Shown: positions 53,235 to 61,931, numbered from the stretch's first letter. The stretch: DNA of 64,000 nt from Bacteroidales bacterium (GCA_021740905.1 JAIOYV010000001.1:112647-176646); one strand, 5' to 3'. Numbers and translations: made by a program. Notes: generated from the sequence alone by a model not told the origin.

Positions 53235-54068
53235 GTGGATCCTAAGTTTCTTGAAAATCAAAATATCGAAATTGACCTCCTTCTTGAAGGCATCTACCAT
53301 AAATATGGCTACGATTTCAGGAATTATGGCAAGGCCCATATAAAGCGAAGGTTGATGCACCGCTTGAATGTTTCGGGCCTGTCGAATTTTATCGAAATGC
53401 TGAACAAAGTGATGTACGATGCCTCCTTTTTTGATAAACTCTTGCTGGATCTATCAATTAATGTCACCGAGATGTTCCGCGACCCCCATTTTTACAAAGC
53501 CGTTCGCCAAGAAGTGATTCCCCTGTTGCGGACCTACCCCTTTCTAAAAATATGGCATGCGGGATGTTCAACAGGCGAAGAGGTTTATTCGATGGCCATC
53601 CTTTTGCAGGAAGAAGGTTTGTACGACCGCACCCAAATCTACGCTACCGATTTCAATCAAGTAGTATTGAAAAAAGCAAAGGAAGGGATTTACCCGGTCC
53701 GAAACATAAAAGAATACACCCAGAATTACCAGGAAGCTGGTGGCCTTAATTCATTCAGCGATTATTACAATGCCAAATACGATTCGGCCATCATGAACAC
53801 CAGCCTGAAAAAAAATGTTGTATTTGCCGACCACAACCTTGTACAGGACGGGGTTTTTGGCGAGATGAACCTGGTGGTATGCCGAAATGTATTGATCTAT
53901 TTCGACCGGGACTTGCAAAACCGGGTGATAAAACTTTTTAAAGACAGTTTGATCCAGGGGGGCATTTTGTGCCTCGGGTCCAAAGAATCGATTAAATTTA
54001 CAGAACATTACCAAAGCTTCGATCCCATTGTTGAAAAGGAAAAAATATTCAAAAAAATCTACGAATAG
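53235..54068 (+). CDS. cheR: CheR-family protein-glutamate methyltransferase
   Basis: Translation appears to start with GTG at 53235. The 277-residue protein has the N-terminal all-helical CheR domain (about 8-75; FRNYGKAHIKRRLMHRL) and the Rossmann-like methyltransferase domain (about 80-275) with the SAM-binding loop HAGCSTGEEVYSMA (about 110-123), YATDFNQ, and VVCRNVLIYFD. It overlaps the downstream cheB by 41 bp, so the two are translationally coupled. No chemotaxis receptor, CheA or CheW is nearby; in Bacteroidota such pairs are often tied to sensory signalling other than swimming. Confidence 0.93.
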   Translation: MDPKFLENQNIEIDLLLEGIYHKYGYDFRNYGKAHIKRRLMHRLNVSGLSNFIEMLNKVMYDASFFDKLLLDLSINVTEMFRDPHFYKAVRQEVIPLLRTYPFLKIWHAGCSTGEEVYSMAILLQEEGLYDRTQIYATDFNQVVLKKAKEGIYPVRNIKEYTQNYQEAGGLNSFSDYYNAKYDSAIMNTSLKKNVVFADHNLVQDGVFGEMNLVVCRNVLIYFDRDLQNRVIKLFKDSLIQGGILCLGSKESIKFTEHYQSFDPIVEKEKIFKKIYE

Positions 54069-54630
54069 GCGATTCGATGCTGTCGTAGTAGGCGTTTCTG
54101 CCGGGGGGATCAATGCGCTCAGTAAGTTGGTTTCTTATTTTCCGGCCACGTTTTGCCAGCCTATTTTCATTGTCCAGCACATCAGCCCCAAATCCGACAA
54201 TTACCTTGTTGATATACTCCGAAAGGTCACCAAACTAAAAGTAAAAGAGGCCGACGAAAAAGAAAGTATTGCCGAAGGTATTATTTATCTTGCCCCACCC
54301 AACTACCATCTATTGATCGAAGACGACCATACCATTTCCTTATCGACCGAAGAACGCATTAGCTTTGCCCGGCCCTCGGTGGATGTGCTGTTCGAGTCGG
54401 CGGCTTATGTGTACACTTCAAAATTGATTGGGGTGATCCTTACCGGGGCAAATAAAGATGGTGCCTTAGGTTTAAAAAGAATCAAGGAATTGGGCGGCAC
54501 GACCATTGTTCAGAACCCGGCCACAGCAGAAGTAAACTCAATGCCCATAGCTGCCATCCAGGCCACGAATATAGATTTTGTGCTCGACCTGGATGAAATT
54601 GGCCCAAAGATAATTGAGATCAGCTGTTGA
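54028..54630 (+). CDS. cheB: CheB-type methylesterase without receiver domain
   Basis: The 200-residue protein consists of the CheB catalytic domain only. The triad is visible as Ser24 in VGVSAGG, His51 in VQHISP and Asp144 in TGANKDGA. The N-terminal receiver domain found in chemotactic CheB is absent, so activity is not gated by phosphorylation within this protein. The likely start is TTG at 54028 (or 54031), inside the end of cheR; no in-frame ATG precedes the conserved core. Confidence 0.88.
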   Translation: MLKRKKYSKKSTNRRFDAVVVGVSAGGINALSKLVSYFPATFCQPIFIVQHISPKSDNYLVDILRKVTKLKVKEADEKESIAEGIIYLAPPNYHLLIEDDHTISLSTEERISFARPSVDVLFESAAYVYTSKLIGVILTGANKDGALGLKRIKELGGTTIVQNPATAEVNSMPIAAIQATNIDFVLDLDEIGPKIIEISC

Positions 54631-54797
54631 GATAAATGATTATCTATTATTGAATAGTGATTAATGAAACATCGTATACATGGTGTTTTTCCTTTTAAGT
54701 TCCTTTACCCATATCTCAAAATAAAAATTAGGCGCTTTTCTTCAGCTTAATCTTCTCTTAAAATCACTTTCTTTGTACTTCATTCAAATTCTAAAAC

Positions 54798-55391
54798 ATG
54801 AATATCTGTGTTTTTTGTTCGTCGAGCAACGCACTTGCCCCACACTATTTTGAGGAAGCCCGGAAATTGGGTGACCTTATGATTCAACATAAACATGATT
54901 TGGTGTATGGTGGCTCCAATGTAGGATTAATGAACGAGCTGGCCAATACCATCCGGTCGCAAGGGGGCAAAGTAACCGGGGTGATCCCCGAACTTATCCG
55001 CAACAAAGGGCTTGGCCATGCCAATATTGATGACCTGATCGTAACCCCCGACATGGCCGAGCGCAAAAAGAAAATGGCCAATCTTTCCGATGCCTTTATT
55101 GCCTTGCCCGGCGGTTTTGGGACCCTCGAAGAAATACTGGAAATCATCACCCTGAAACAATTGCAGGTTCACAACAAAGGAGTGGTATTCTTAAACACAA
55201 ATGGATTTTATGATAAGTTGATGGAATTTTTCGAAGTGTTCTACAAAAACCATTTTGCCAAAACCGATTACCGTGATTATTATTTTGTGGCCAATACATG
55301 CGAAGAGGCCATTGCCTATATCGAAAACTACCAAGCCCCCGACTTTAAAGACAAATGGTATTGGGTTGGGAAGGAAGAGTTTGAAAAATAG
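54798..55391 (+). CDS. LOG-family protein (TIGR00730-type)
   Basis: The 197-residue protein has the Rossmann-like LOG fold with the family signature PGGFGTLEEILE near residues 96-107, the start NICVFCSSSN, and DLVYGGSNVGLMNELA. LOG proteins include cytokinin riboside 5'-monophosphate phosphoribohydrolases that release a base from a nucleotide; bacterial members mostly act on AMP-like nucleotides or have unknown substrates. The gene stands alone, with a 167-bp gap after cheB. Confidence 0.93.
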   Translation: MNICVFCSSSNALAPHYFEEARKLGDLMIQHKHDLVYGGSNVGLMNELANTIRSQGGKVTGVIPELIRNKGLGHANIDDLIVTPDMAERKKKMANLSDAFIALPGGFGTLEEILEIITLKQLQVHNKGVVFLNTNGFYDKLMEFFEVFYKNHFAKTDYRDYYFVANTCEEAIAYIENYQAPDFKDKWYWVGKEEFEK

Positions 55392-55568
55392 GTGAGTAGG
55401 GAATTGGAAAATTGGAAAATTGAGGAATTGATAAAATAAGGAATTGGGCTATAAAAAAATTCGGTTTAGTTATGTTGAAGTTGTTATTCTCGAATGCCCG
55501 TATAAACTAAAAAATAAATCCTACATAAAAGAAAGTCGATACTAAATAAAGCCACATTTAGCATATTA

Positions 55569-55754
55569 ATGGAGAAGGGCGTGGACGGCTATTTAATTTC
55601 CACTGTAATTGAATTGCCCGGTTGCCACACACAAGCCAAAACCTACGACGAGCTTTATGTCCGCACGAAAGAAGCAATTGAACTCTATTTGGATGATAAT
55701 AAGAAATTCAAACCTCTCAATAGCTTTGTTGGACTTCAACAAATTTTGGTTTAA
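55569..55754 (+). CDS. Orphan HicB-like antitoxin, start probably lost
   Basis: The 61-residue frame reads EKGVDGYLISTVIELPGCHTQ, then a TYDEL...EAIELYLDD motif, the core of the HicB partial RNase H fold. Normal HicB proteins have six to ten residues before EKG. The frame stays open upstream and encodes KATFSIL just before MEKG, matching that expected beta strand, but contains no start codon before a stop at 55515-55517. Thus the original start may be mutated and translation may begin at the internal ATG 55569. No HicA partner is found on either side. Confidence 0.65.
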   Translation: MEKGVDGYLISTVIELPGCHTQAKTYDELYVRTKEAIELYLDDNKKFKPLNSFVGLQQILV

Positions 55755-55805
55755 TCATACCGAATTCAGTACAATTAAAATCCCGGCATGAAGATCAAAC
55801 AGCAA

Positions 55806-56404
55806 ATGAAAAACGAAATAATAATCTAGACATGATAATATCAATTGGTTATCGTGTAAAGTCACTACGAGGTATTCAATTCCGGATTTGGGCAAACAAA
55901 GTACTAAAGGATTATTTGCTAAGAGGTTATGCTGTTAATCAATGTGTGGATAGGATTGAAAATGATATACATTATTTAAAAGAAAAAGTGAATAAGTTTG
56001 ATTTACAGCTTAAAACCAGCCTGCTTCCAAACGAAGGCATCTTTTTCGATGGACAAGTTTTCGATGCTTATGTTTTTGTATACAATCTCATTAAAGCAGC
56101 AGATGCTTCCATAGTTTTGATCGATAATTATGTTGATGAGACTGTTTTGGCTATGTTATCGAAGCGCAAACCCAGTGTAAAAGCAACTATCTATACTTCC
56201 AAACTACCAAAACAATTCAAACTCGACCTACATAAACACAATCAGCAATATCCTGAAATAGAATTGAAAACCTTTACAAAATCGCACGACAGGTTTTTAA
56301 TTATCGACAATGAAACGGTTTACCATATTGGGGCATCGCTGAAGTACAAAACGGTGTTGATTTTCACAGAGAGTGTAGATTGGATTTTCAAATGTTATTA
56401 TTAA
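55806..56404 (+). pseudogene. RhuM-family pseudogene with internal deletion
   Basis: ATG at 55806 starts MKNEIII, the usual N-terminus of RhuM/DNA-binding virulence-associated proteins, but a stop follows at once (55827). One base out of frame the sequence resumes as LDMIISIGYRVKSLRGIQFR, the part that normally lies some 90 residues further on, and continues through VDRIENDIH, GIFFDGQVFDAYVFV, SIVLIDNYVDE and SHDRFLIIDN to GASLK near 56343. After GASLK the frame runs into unrelated residues and ends. So the gene has an internal deletion of about 90 codons and a broken 3' end. RhuM proteins are often accessory-island genes. Confidence 0.75.
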
Positions 56405-56424
56405 GATCTGATAGAAAGGACTAC

Positions 56425-57014
56425 ATGAAAAAAAATATTGTTGATAATACTAACACTGACTTTTTTGATGATATATATTACTCGGACTTACTATTTAGTG
56501 GTCATTCTAATGAGCATAAAAATAGTTTTTTCTATTCAGATAATAAAAATTCATTGGTCAGCCTGATTATATTTTTAAAAACCTAAATGGCACAAGCTTT
56601 ATCGTTGAAGAAAAGTTTCGGCCTATCAATGATATAAAACAAAAGACAAATTTTTCCAATCATAAAGTTCAACTTGGTTCGTACATAATGGGGTTTAATA
56701 GTATTCGGGCAAATTATGGTTATTTAGTCTATTGGTATTATAACAATTATTTGTCAATCATTAAATGCCAAGTTCACAAGATAGCAAAATCAGATAGCAT
56801 GAAAAACTATTTAAATTCATTATTTGTTCAAATCAGCAACAAAATCATCCAAGGTAAATTTGAATTTGATGGTAAGAAACTAAATTATAATAAGTGTGTA
56901 AAGTGTTCTTATAGAAATTATTGTGGACATAAAACAAGTGAATTTAATGAAATTAAAATACCATATAGTAATTATTATCTAGGGTTAAAACGTATCCCTT
57001 TCCAATTAGCCTGA
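56425..57014 (+). pseudogene. Frameshifted Cas4/Dna2-like PD-(D/E)XK nuclease
   Basis: From ATG 56425 the frame encodes DDIYYSDLLFSGHSNEHKN, then a one-base loss in an A5 run (56545-56549) moves the reading to the frame that gives FIGQPDYIFKN, GTSFIVEEKFRPIND and onward to KCVKCSYRNYCGHK and the stop at 57014. PD plus E-E-K spaced as shown is the PD-(D/E)XK nuclease core, and C-x2-C-x5-C at the end fits the iron-sulfur cluster of Cas4/Dna2-like RecB nucleases. The fourth cysteine, expected near the N-terminus, is not seen. No cas genes or CRISPR repeats are nearby. The frameshift could be a sequencing error in a homopolymer. Confidence 0.55.
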
Positions 57015-57049
57015 ATTCCGAGCCTAACTAAGTTACCTCTCCTACTCGG

Positions 57050-57074
57050 CGAAGTTTAGCGAAGCGTAACTTCG
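57050..57074. repeat. Short inverted repeat at the border of the REP region
   Basis: CGAAGTT (57050-57056) and AACTTCG (57068-57074) flank TAGCGAAGCGT, giving a hairpin about 35 bp after the nuclease remnant. It precedes the 83-bp repeats. Confidence 0.5.
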
Positions 57075-57099
57075 TCTTATGAGATAGCGGTGTCTACCC

Positions 57100-57298
57100 C
57101 CCCCGCTCCCGCACGATTGCATCGTGTGGTTTAAAAGTACCAGGCAAAACAGAAATTGAAACACCAGGTTAGTGCCGATATTCCCCCGCTCCCGCACGAT
57201 TGCATCGTGTGGTTTAAAAGTACCAGGCAAAACAGAAATTGAAACACCAGGTTAGTGCCGATATTCGCCTTTACTGCCGCACGATTATTTCGTGTGGC
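57100..57298. repeat. Tandem 83-bp repeat with REP palindromes
   Basis: Two identical 83-bp units (57100-57182 and 57183-57265) lie head to tail. Each contains the palindrome CCGCACGAttgcATCGTGTGG. A third, related palindrome GCCGCACGAttatttCGTGTGGC follows at 57276-57298 in different flanking DNA. Short open frames across this region are produced by the repeat and are not genes. The remainder up to 57463 has no supported feature. Confidence 0.9.
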
Positions 57299-57463
57299 AA
57301 AAATATAAATTTGAAAAACCACGCGATAAAATAGCGCGGTAGCCCTGGGATACTTGCCTCTGTGGATCTTTCCGAAACGAGATTCATGCATTCTCAAAGT
57401 TTTGCTTAAAAATGAGCAGCATATTTTGTTTTATTATTGTAAATTTGCCTGAAATGAATAGCA

Positions 57464-57637
57464 ATGCTAACAAAAGAAAGAATAAAGAAATCTATTGATA
57501 CTTTGTCAGAGGAACCCTCTATTGATGAAGTAATTGACACTTTGATCCTTCTGGAGAAAATTGATCAGGGCTTAAAGGATGTGGCGGAAGGTAATGTTTA
57601 CACAACAGATGAGGTTGTAAAACATCTTTTGAAATGA
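57464..57637 (+). CDS. Antitoxin of a ParE-type module
   Basis: A 57-residue frame from ATG 57464 encodes an acidic, helical protein (MLTKERIKKSIDTLSEEPSI ... DEVVKHLLK). Its stop overlaps the start of the toxin gene by 4 bp (ATGA), the usual arrangement of toxin-antitoxin pairs. Small proteins of this type in Bacteroidota are the partners of RelE/ParE toxins. It shows no ribbon-helix-helix signature that I can name. Confidence 0.75.
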   Translation: MLTKERIKKSIDTLSEEPSIDEVIDTLILLEKIDQGLKDVAEGNVYTTDEVVKHLLK

Positions 57638-57939
57638 CCAAGATTATTTGGACTCAAAGAGCTTTGTCTGATCTCGAAAATATCCTGGAATACATCGCAA
57701 AAGATTCTGTTAAATATTCCATATTGACAATCGAAAAATTGATTTCCACAACGAATTTTTTGCAGAGTAATCAAAGGATTGGCAGAATTGTTCCCGAACT
57801 TAACAGAGAGGACATCAGGGAGCTAATATCTGGAAACTATAAGATAATTTATAGAACTTCCTCCGAAGAAATGGTTCATATTTTAACCGTTCATCATAGC
57901 TCTATATTGCTGAAGAACAATCCCTTTATTAAGAGATAA
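57634..57939 (+). CDS. RelE/ParE-family toxin
   Basis: The 101-residue protein has the RelE/ParE fold pattern: IIWTQRALSDLENILEYIAKDS at the N-terminus (W-T-x-x-A-x-x-D-L motif), a central RIGRIVPELNREDIRELISGNYKIIYR block and the closing strand HILTVHHSSILL. The ELISGNYKIIYR motif is typical of ParE-type toxins. It overlaps the antitoxin by 4 bp and lies 33 bp before ssnA, so read-through into the catabolic genes is possible. Confidence 0.9.
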   Translation: MTKIIWTQRALSDLENILEYIAKDSVKYSILTIEKLISTTNFLQSNQRIGRIVPELNREDIRELISGNYKIIYRTSSEEMVHILTVHHSSILLKNNPFIKR

Positions 57940-57972
57940 ATGGTGGAATGGTAAAGAAAAAAAGTAGGAATC

Positions 57973-59247
57973 ATGGCGATACTTCTAAAAAATGCAACAT
58001 ATATCGACTGGCAAAGCCTCGAATTCATTCTTACGAATATTTTGGTTGAGGAAGGCGAAACGGGTAAAATCCGCTTTCTGAATCCGGGTGAGGATAAAAA
58101 GGCACCCAGTGACATCGAAATTGATTGCACCGGAAAGTATGTGACAAAATCCTTTGCAGTTGGTCATCATCATGTTTATTCGGCTCTAGCCCGGGGAATG
58201 CCTGCACCGAAAAAAACACCTTCCAATTTCAAGGAAATATTGGAGTTTATTTGGTGGACACTCGACAAAGCACTCGACAAAGATATGATTCGGGTAAGCG
58301 CTTTGGCCACTGCCATTGCCTGTGCCAAAGCAGGATCGACGTTTATGATCGACCACCATGCCTCGCCAAATTGCATTGAAGGATCGCTGGAAATAATTGC
58401 CCAAGCCTTCGATGAAGTGGGCCTGGGCCATTTGCTTTGCTATGAAATTAGCGACCGGGATGGTTTAGATAAAGCCGGATTGGGATTGATCGAATCGGAA
58501 AAATATCTCAAAAAACGGCAAGGCCTGGTGGGGCTTCATGCCTCGTTTACCCTGGGAGATAATACCCTAAAAAAAGCTGCCGACCTGATGAGCAGATATA
58601 ATAGTGGTGTGCATATCCATGTGGCCGAAGATGAGTATGACGAGCATCAATGTCTTGAGGTGCATCATAAATGGGTGGTTGACCGCTTGAGTGAATTTGG
58701 GTTTCTGGATTCATCCAAAACTATACTTGGTCATTGCCTCCATCTCGACGAATATGAGCGGGCTGCCATAAAAGATTCCAAAGCCTGGGTAGTTCAGAAT
58801 ACCGAGAGCAATCTGAACAATAATGTGGGCTATTTTTCTTCGAAAGGATTGGGTGAACGAATTTTTATGGGTACTGATGGCATGCATAGCGACATGCTTC
58901 AATCGGTCAAAGCAGCTTTTTTAGTTGGACAAGGATTTGATAAAATAGGCTTTGCCTCAGCTTATCAGCGTTTCAGAAACGTGCATCATTACCTGAAAGA
59001 AAATAAGTTTTCGGGCGATGGAGAAAACAACCTGGTAGTATTGGATTATGATTCACCCACAGAGTTCAACCAAAATAATTTTCTGGGACATTTTATTTAT
59101 GGGCTGAACTCAAACCATATTCAGCATGTAATTTCAAAAGGAAAATTGGTTGTTAAAGATAGACAAATACAGACCGTCAATGAGTCGGAAATTCTTGCAT
59201 TTAGCAAAGAACAGTCGCTTCGATTATGGGAAAAGATGAAAAGCTAA
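57973..59247 (+). CDS. ssnA: SsnA-like amidohydrolase
   Basis: The 424-residue protein belongs to the amidohydrolase superfamily: metal ligands lie in VGHHHVYSALARGMP (about residues 64-78), HIHVAEDEYDE, LGHCLHLDE and MGTDGMHSDM. The spacing and the ARGMP motif match putative aminohydrolase SsnA, a gene of anaerobic purine and uric-acid degradation clusters in enterobacteria, Firmicutes and others. It is 12 bp upstream of hyuA, so both are in one operon. The assignment rests on motif recall plus the presence of hyuA, ygeW and ygeY nearby. Confidence 0.85.
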   Translation: MAILLKNATYIDWQSLEFILTNILVEEGETGKIRFLNPGEDKKAPSDIEIDCTGKYVTKSFAVGHHHVYSALARGMPAPKKTPSNFKEILEFIWWTLDKALDKDMIRVSALATAIACAKAGSTFMIDHHASPNCIEGSLEIIAQAFDEVGLGHLLCYEISDRDGLDKAGLGLIESEKYLKKRQGLVGLHASFTLGDNTLKKAADLMSRYNSGVHIHVAEDEYDEHQCLEVHHKWVVDRLSEFGFLDSSKTILGHCLHLDEYERAAIKDSKAWVVQNTESNLNNNVGYFSSKGLGERIFMGTDGMHSDMLQSVKAAFLVGQGFDKIGFASAYQRFRNVHHYLKENKFSGDGENNLVVLDYDSPTEFNQNNFLGHFIYGLNSNHIQHVISKGKLVVKDRQIQTVNESEILAFSKEQSLRLWEKMKS

Positions 59248-59259
59248 TTAAGAATTGCT

Positions 59260-60597
59260 ATGAATATTCTGATAAAAAATGGCACAATCGTAAATAGTGA
59301 TAAGTCAATTGAAGCTGATATCCTACTTGCCAATGGGAAAATCCAAAATATTGGCAATGATTTATCATTGAATGATTTTAAAGGAAGAATTATTGATGCC
59401 ACCGGATTTTATATTTACCCAGGAGGCATCGATCCACATGTTCACATGCACCTGCCCAGTCCGTCAGGTTTTTCTTCGGATGATTTTCAAACGGGAGGCA
59501 AGGCAGCATTATATGGAGGAACCACAACCCTAATTGATTTTGTCACACCAAACAGGGGGGAGTCATTAATTGAAGCTTTGAACCTGAGAAAAGATGAAGC
59601 TAAAAATTCCCTTACGGATACTTTTTTCCATGTTAGTCCGGTGGAATGGCGATCGACCACTCATTCAGAAATTAGGGAACTCATTCAAAAGCATGGAATC
59701 CAATCTTTCAAAACCTATATGGCATACAAAAATTCGGTAGGGCTTGATGATGCTGATTTGTTTGAAGTTATGAAGGCTGTGGCACACGAAGGTGGAGTTG
59801 TTACTGTACATTGCGAATTGGGCGATGAAATTGAAATCCTTAGGGAAGAGTTTGCAAAAACGGACTTGCCCGTACCCGAGGCTCATCTTCTGTCACGTCC
59901 ACCAGAGATGGAATCCGAAGCAGTGAAGAAAGCTATCGACCTTGCCCGAAAAGCCAATTGCCCCTTGTATATTGTTCATGTTTCATCGGCGCAATCGCTT
60001 GTGCATATTGCCAAAGCTCAAAAAGAAGGGCAAATAGTTTATGCAGAAACCTGCCCTCAGTATTTATTGCTGGATCAATCGAAATATTCGTGTCCTTTTG
60101 ATGAAGCGGCTGCTTTTGTAATAAGCCCACCTTTACGGACAAAAGAGGACAATGATGCCCTTTGGAAGGCAATCGCAGATGGAAATGTTCAAACTGTAGG
60201 GACAGACCATTGCCCATTTACCCTTGTACAAAAAAGTGTGGGCAAAGAGGACTTCAGAAAGATACCAAATGGGGCAGGAGGTGTTGAACATCGGATGAGT
60301 TTGCTATATTATTATGGTGTGCTTCAAAACAGGATCAGCTTGAACAAATTTGTGGATATTACCTCCACCAATGCAGCCAAAATATTTGGATTATTTCCAA
60401 AAAAAGGGATTATCGCAGAAGGGGCTGATGCCGATATTGTAATCTGGAACCCTACGAAGGAAAACATTATAAGTGTTGAAACCCATCATCAAAATTGCGA
60501 CTTGGATATTTATGAAGGATTGGAAATAGTTGGAGCACCAGAATTTGTTATTCTGAATGGAAATATTTTTGTTGGAGAAAGAATCCTATCTTCCTAA
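59260..60597 (+). CDS. hyuA: Dihydropyrimidinase/D-hydantoinase family amidohydrolase
   Basis: The 445-residue protein has the cyclic amidohydrolase metal site: GGIDPHVHMH (His60, His62), the SFKTYMAYK motif whose lysine is normally carboxylated to bridge the metals, VTVHCELGD, YIVHVSSAQS and GTDHCPF. FGLFPKKGIIAEGADADIVIWNP is the typical C-terminal block. It hydrolyses cyclic amide bonds such as those of hydantoins or dihydropyrimidines, and in the purine cluster it is expected to open a ring intermediate. It is downstream of ssnA and convergent with ygeW. Confidence 0.92.
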   Translation: MNILIKNGTIVNSDKSIEADILLANGKIQNIGNDLSLNDFKGRIIDATGFYIYPGGIDPHVHMHLPSPSGFSSDDFQTGGKAALYGGTTTLIDFVTPNRGESLIEALNLRKDEAKNSLTDTFFHVSPVEWRSTTHSEIRELIQKHGIQSFKTYMAYKNSVGLDDADLFEVMKAVAHEGGVVTVHCELGDEIEILREEFAKTDLPVPEAHLLSRPPEMESEAVKKAIDLARKANCPLYIVHVSSAQSLVHIAKAQKEGQIVYAETCPQYLLLDQSKYSCPFDEAAAFVISPPLRTKEDNDALWKAIADGNVQTVGTDHCPFTLVQKSVGKEDFRKIPNGAGGVEHRMSLLYYYGVLQNRISLNKFVDITSTNAAKIFGLFPKKGIIAEGADADIVIWNPTKENIISVETHHQNCDLDIYEGLEIVGAPEFVILNGNIFVGERILSS

Positions 60598-60614
60598 TAT
60601 ATATCCTGTCGCAC

Positions 60615-60711
60615 TCTGTGAAACTCTGAGGTTCTCTGTGAAACTTTGTGAAATAGCTTTTTAGTTATACCACAGAGGAACGCAGAGAACCACAGAGTTT
60701 CACAGAGGAAG
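60615..60711. terminator. Long inverted repeat between convergent genes
   Basis: CTCTGTGAAACTCTGAGGTTCTCTG (left arm, from 60615) is largely complementary to CAGAGAACCACAGAGTTTCACAGAG (right arm, to about 60710). The CACAGAG words belong to an interspersed repeat type frequent in Bacteroidota. Located between hyuA and ygeW, it can act as a bidirectional terminator. A small T/A-rich loop (AGCTTTTTAGTTATA) separates the arms. Confidence 0.65.
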
Positions 60712-60729
60712 AAATTGCATCTCAGCCTC

Positions 60730-61917
60730 TCAGCGTTCAATTCGATTTTTATTTTTTTCAAGGATATTCGCTAACTCCTCTGTTGGCTTCTCGAACTTAT
60801 TCGCAAACATCATGGCTGCAATGATATAGGGTTTGTAACCGGCTTGCTGATAGGTTGGAATCCTGTACCGCTCGAAGGTTTCTGAACTTACTTCGCCTTC
60901 CTTGCACGAAACGCCTGATATATCGGCGGGCAAACAATGCATGTACAAAGCATCCTGGTTTTTGGTGAGTTTGCGTTTGGCTTCATCATATTCCCAATCC
61001 TTGAATTTGGCATTGTTGGCAAGGCAATCCTGTTCTAGTTCCTGTAAGCCTTTCGTGTCTCTGTTTTTCAAAAGCTCGGTTCGTTGTTGCATGATGTGAA
61101 AAGGAGCCCAGCTTTTGGGATACACAATATCGGCATCCTTCACAGCTTCTTCCATTGAGTTGCTGATTTTGAAAGAACCTTCGGAAACAATAGCATTGCT
61201 TTGGGATAATTCGACAATCTCCGGAATCAAGTCATAGCCTTCGGGATAAGCCAATTCCACGTTCATCCCAAAACGGGACATCAAAGCGATAATGCCTTGA
61301 GGCACCGACATGGGTTTGCCGTAGCTTGGCGAGTAGGCCCAGCTCATCACAATCTTTTTTCCACGTAGGGCTTCGAGCGATCCAAAATGATTTTTCAGGT
61401 GGAGCAAATCGGCCATCGACTGGGTGGGGTGGTCCATGTCGCATTGCAGGTTGACAATGCCGGGGCGCGATGGCAGTACTTTTTTGGCAAAACCCTCGTC
61501 TAAGGCAGCACCGACCTCACGCATGTATTTATTTCCTTCGCCGAGGTACATGTCGTCGCGGATGCCGATAAAATCGGAGAGGAAGGAAATCATGTTGGCG
61601 GTTTCGCGGACTGTTTCCCCGTGGGCAATCTGCGATTTGGTTTCATCCATGTCCTGCACCGCCAATCCCAACAGGTTGGCTGCCGAAGCATAGGAAAATC
61701 GTGTCCGGGTTGAATTATCCCTGAAAATGGAAACTGCCAGGCCCGAATCGAAAACCCGTGGCGAGATATTTTGCTCCCGCATGGTTTTCAGGATCGAAGC
61801 GATTTCGAGGATTGCTTTGAGGTCGTCCTCGGATTTTTCCCAAGTAAGGAGGAAGTCTTCTTGGTGAAGATTGGGTTTAATAGTTTGAAGCTGATTAATA
61901 GCAGATTGGAAATTCAT
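60730..61917 (-). CDS. ygeW: Knotted carbamoyltransferase YgeW
   Basis: The 395-residue protein is an aspartate/ornithine carbamoyltransferase family member. The carbamoyl-phosphate loop STRTR is at residues 69-73, HPTQ at 163-166 and HCLP near 335. The length, the long insert after SWAYSPSYGKP and the ending IPTYQQAGYKPYIIAAMM fit YgeW, a carbamoyltransferase of unknown acceptor found in purine/uric-acid clusters, and not OTC or ATC proper. It is the last gene of a minus-strand unit ygeY-higB-higA-ygeW, 14 bp after higA. Confidence 0.9.
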   Translation of the reverse strand: MNFQSAINQLQTIKPNLHQEDFLLTWEKSEDDLKAILEIASILKTMREQNISPRVFDSGLAVSIFRDNSTRTRFSYASAANLLGLAVQDMDETKSQIAHGETVRETANMISFLSDFIGIRDDMYLGEGNKYMREVGAALDEGFAKKVLPSRPGIVNLQCDMDHPTQSMADLLHLKNHFGSLEALRGKKIVMSWAYSPSYGKPMSVPQGIIALMSRFGMNVELAYPEGYDLIPEIVELSQSNAIVSEGSFKISNSMEEAVKDADIVYPKSWAPFHIMQQRTELLKNRDTKGLQELEQDCLANNAKFKDWEYDEAKRKLTKNQDALYMHCLPADISGVSCKEGEVSSETFERYRIPTYQQAGYKPYIIAAMMFANKFEKPTEELANILEKNKNRIER

Positions 61918-61931
61918 ATAATTGTTTCAAT

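Noticed and set aside
55392..55440. TTGGAAAATTGG-type repeats after the LOG gene
   Set aside because: Only three imperfect AT-rich copies; no sign of function.
57100..57298. Possible CRISPR-like repeats or small genes at the 83-bp units
   Set aside because: Both units are identical over their full length with no variable spacer, and the short open frames across them are by-products of the palindromic repeat.
60730..61917. Ornithine or N-acetylornithine carbamoyltransferase of arginine synthesis
   Set aside because: Length, inserts and neighbours (ssnA, hyuA, ygeY) fit YgeW better and no arginine biosynthesis genes are adjacent.
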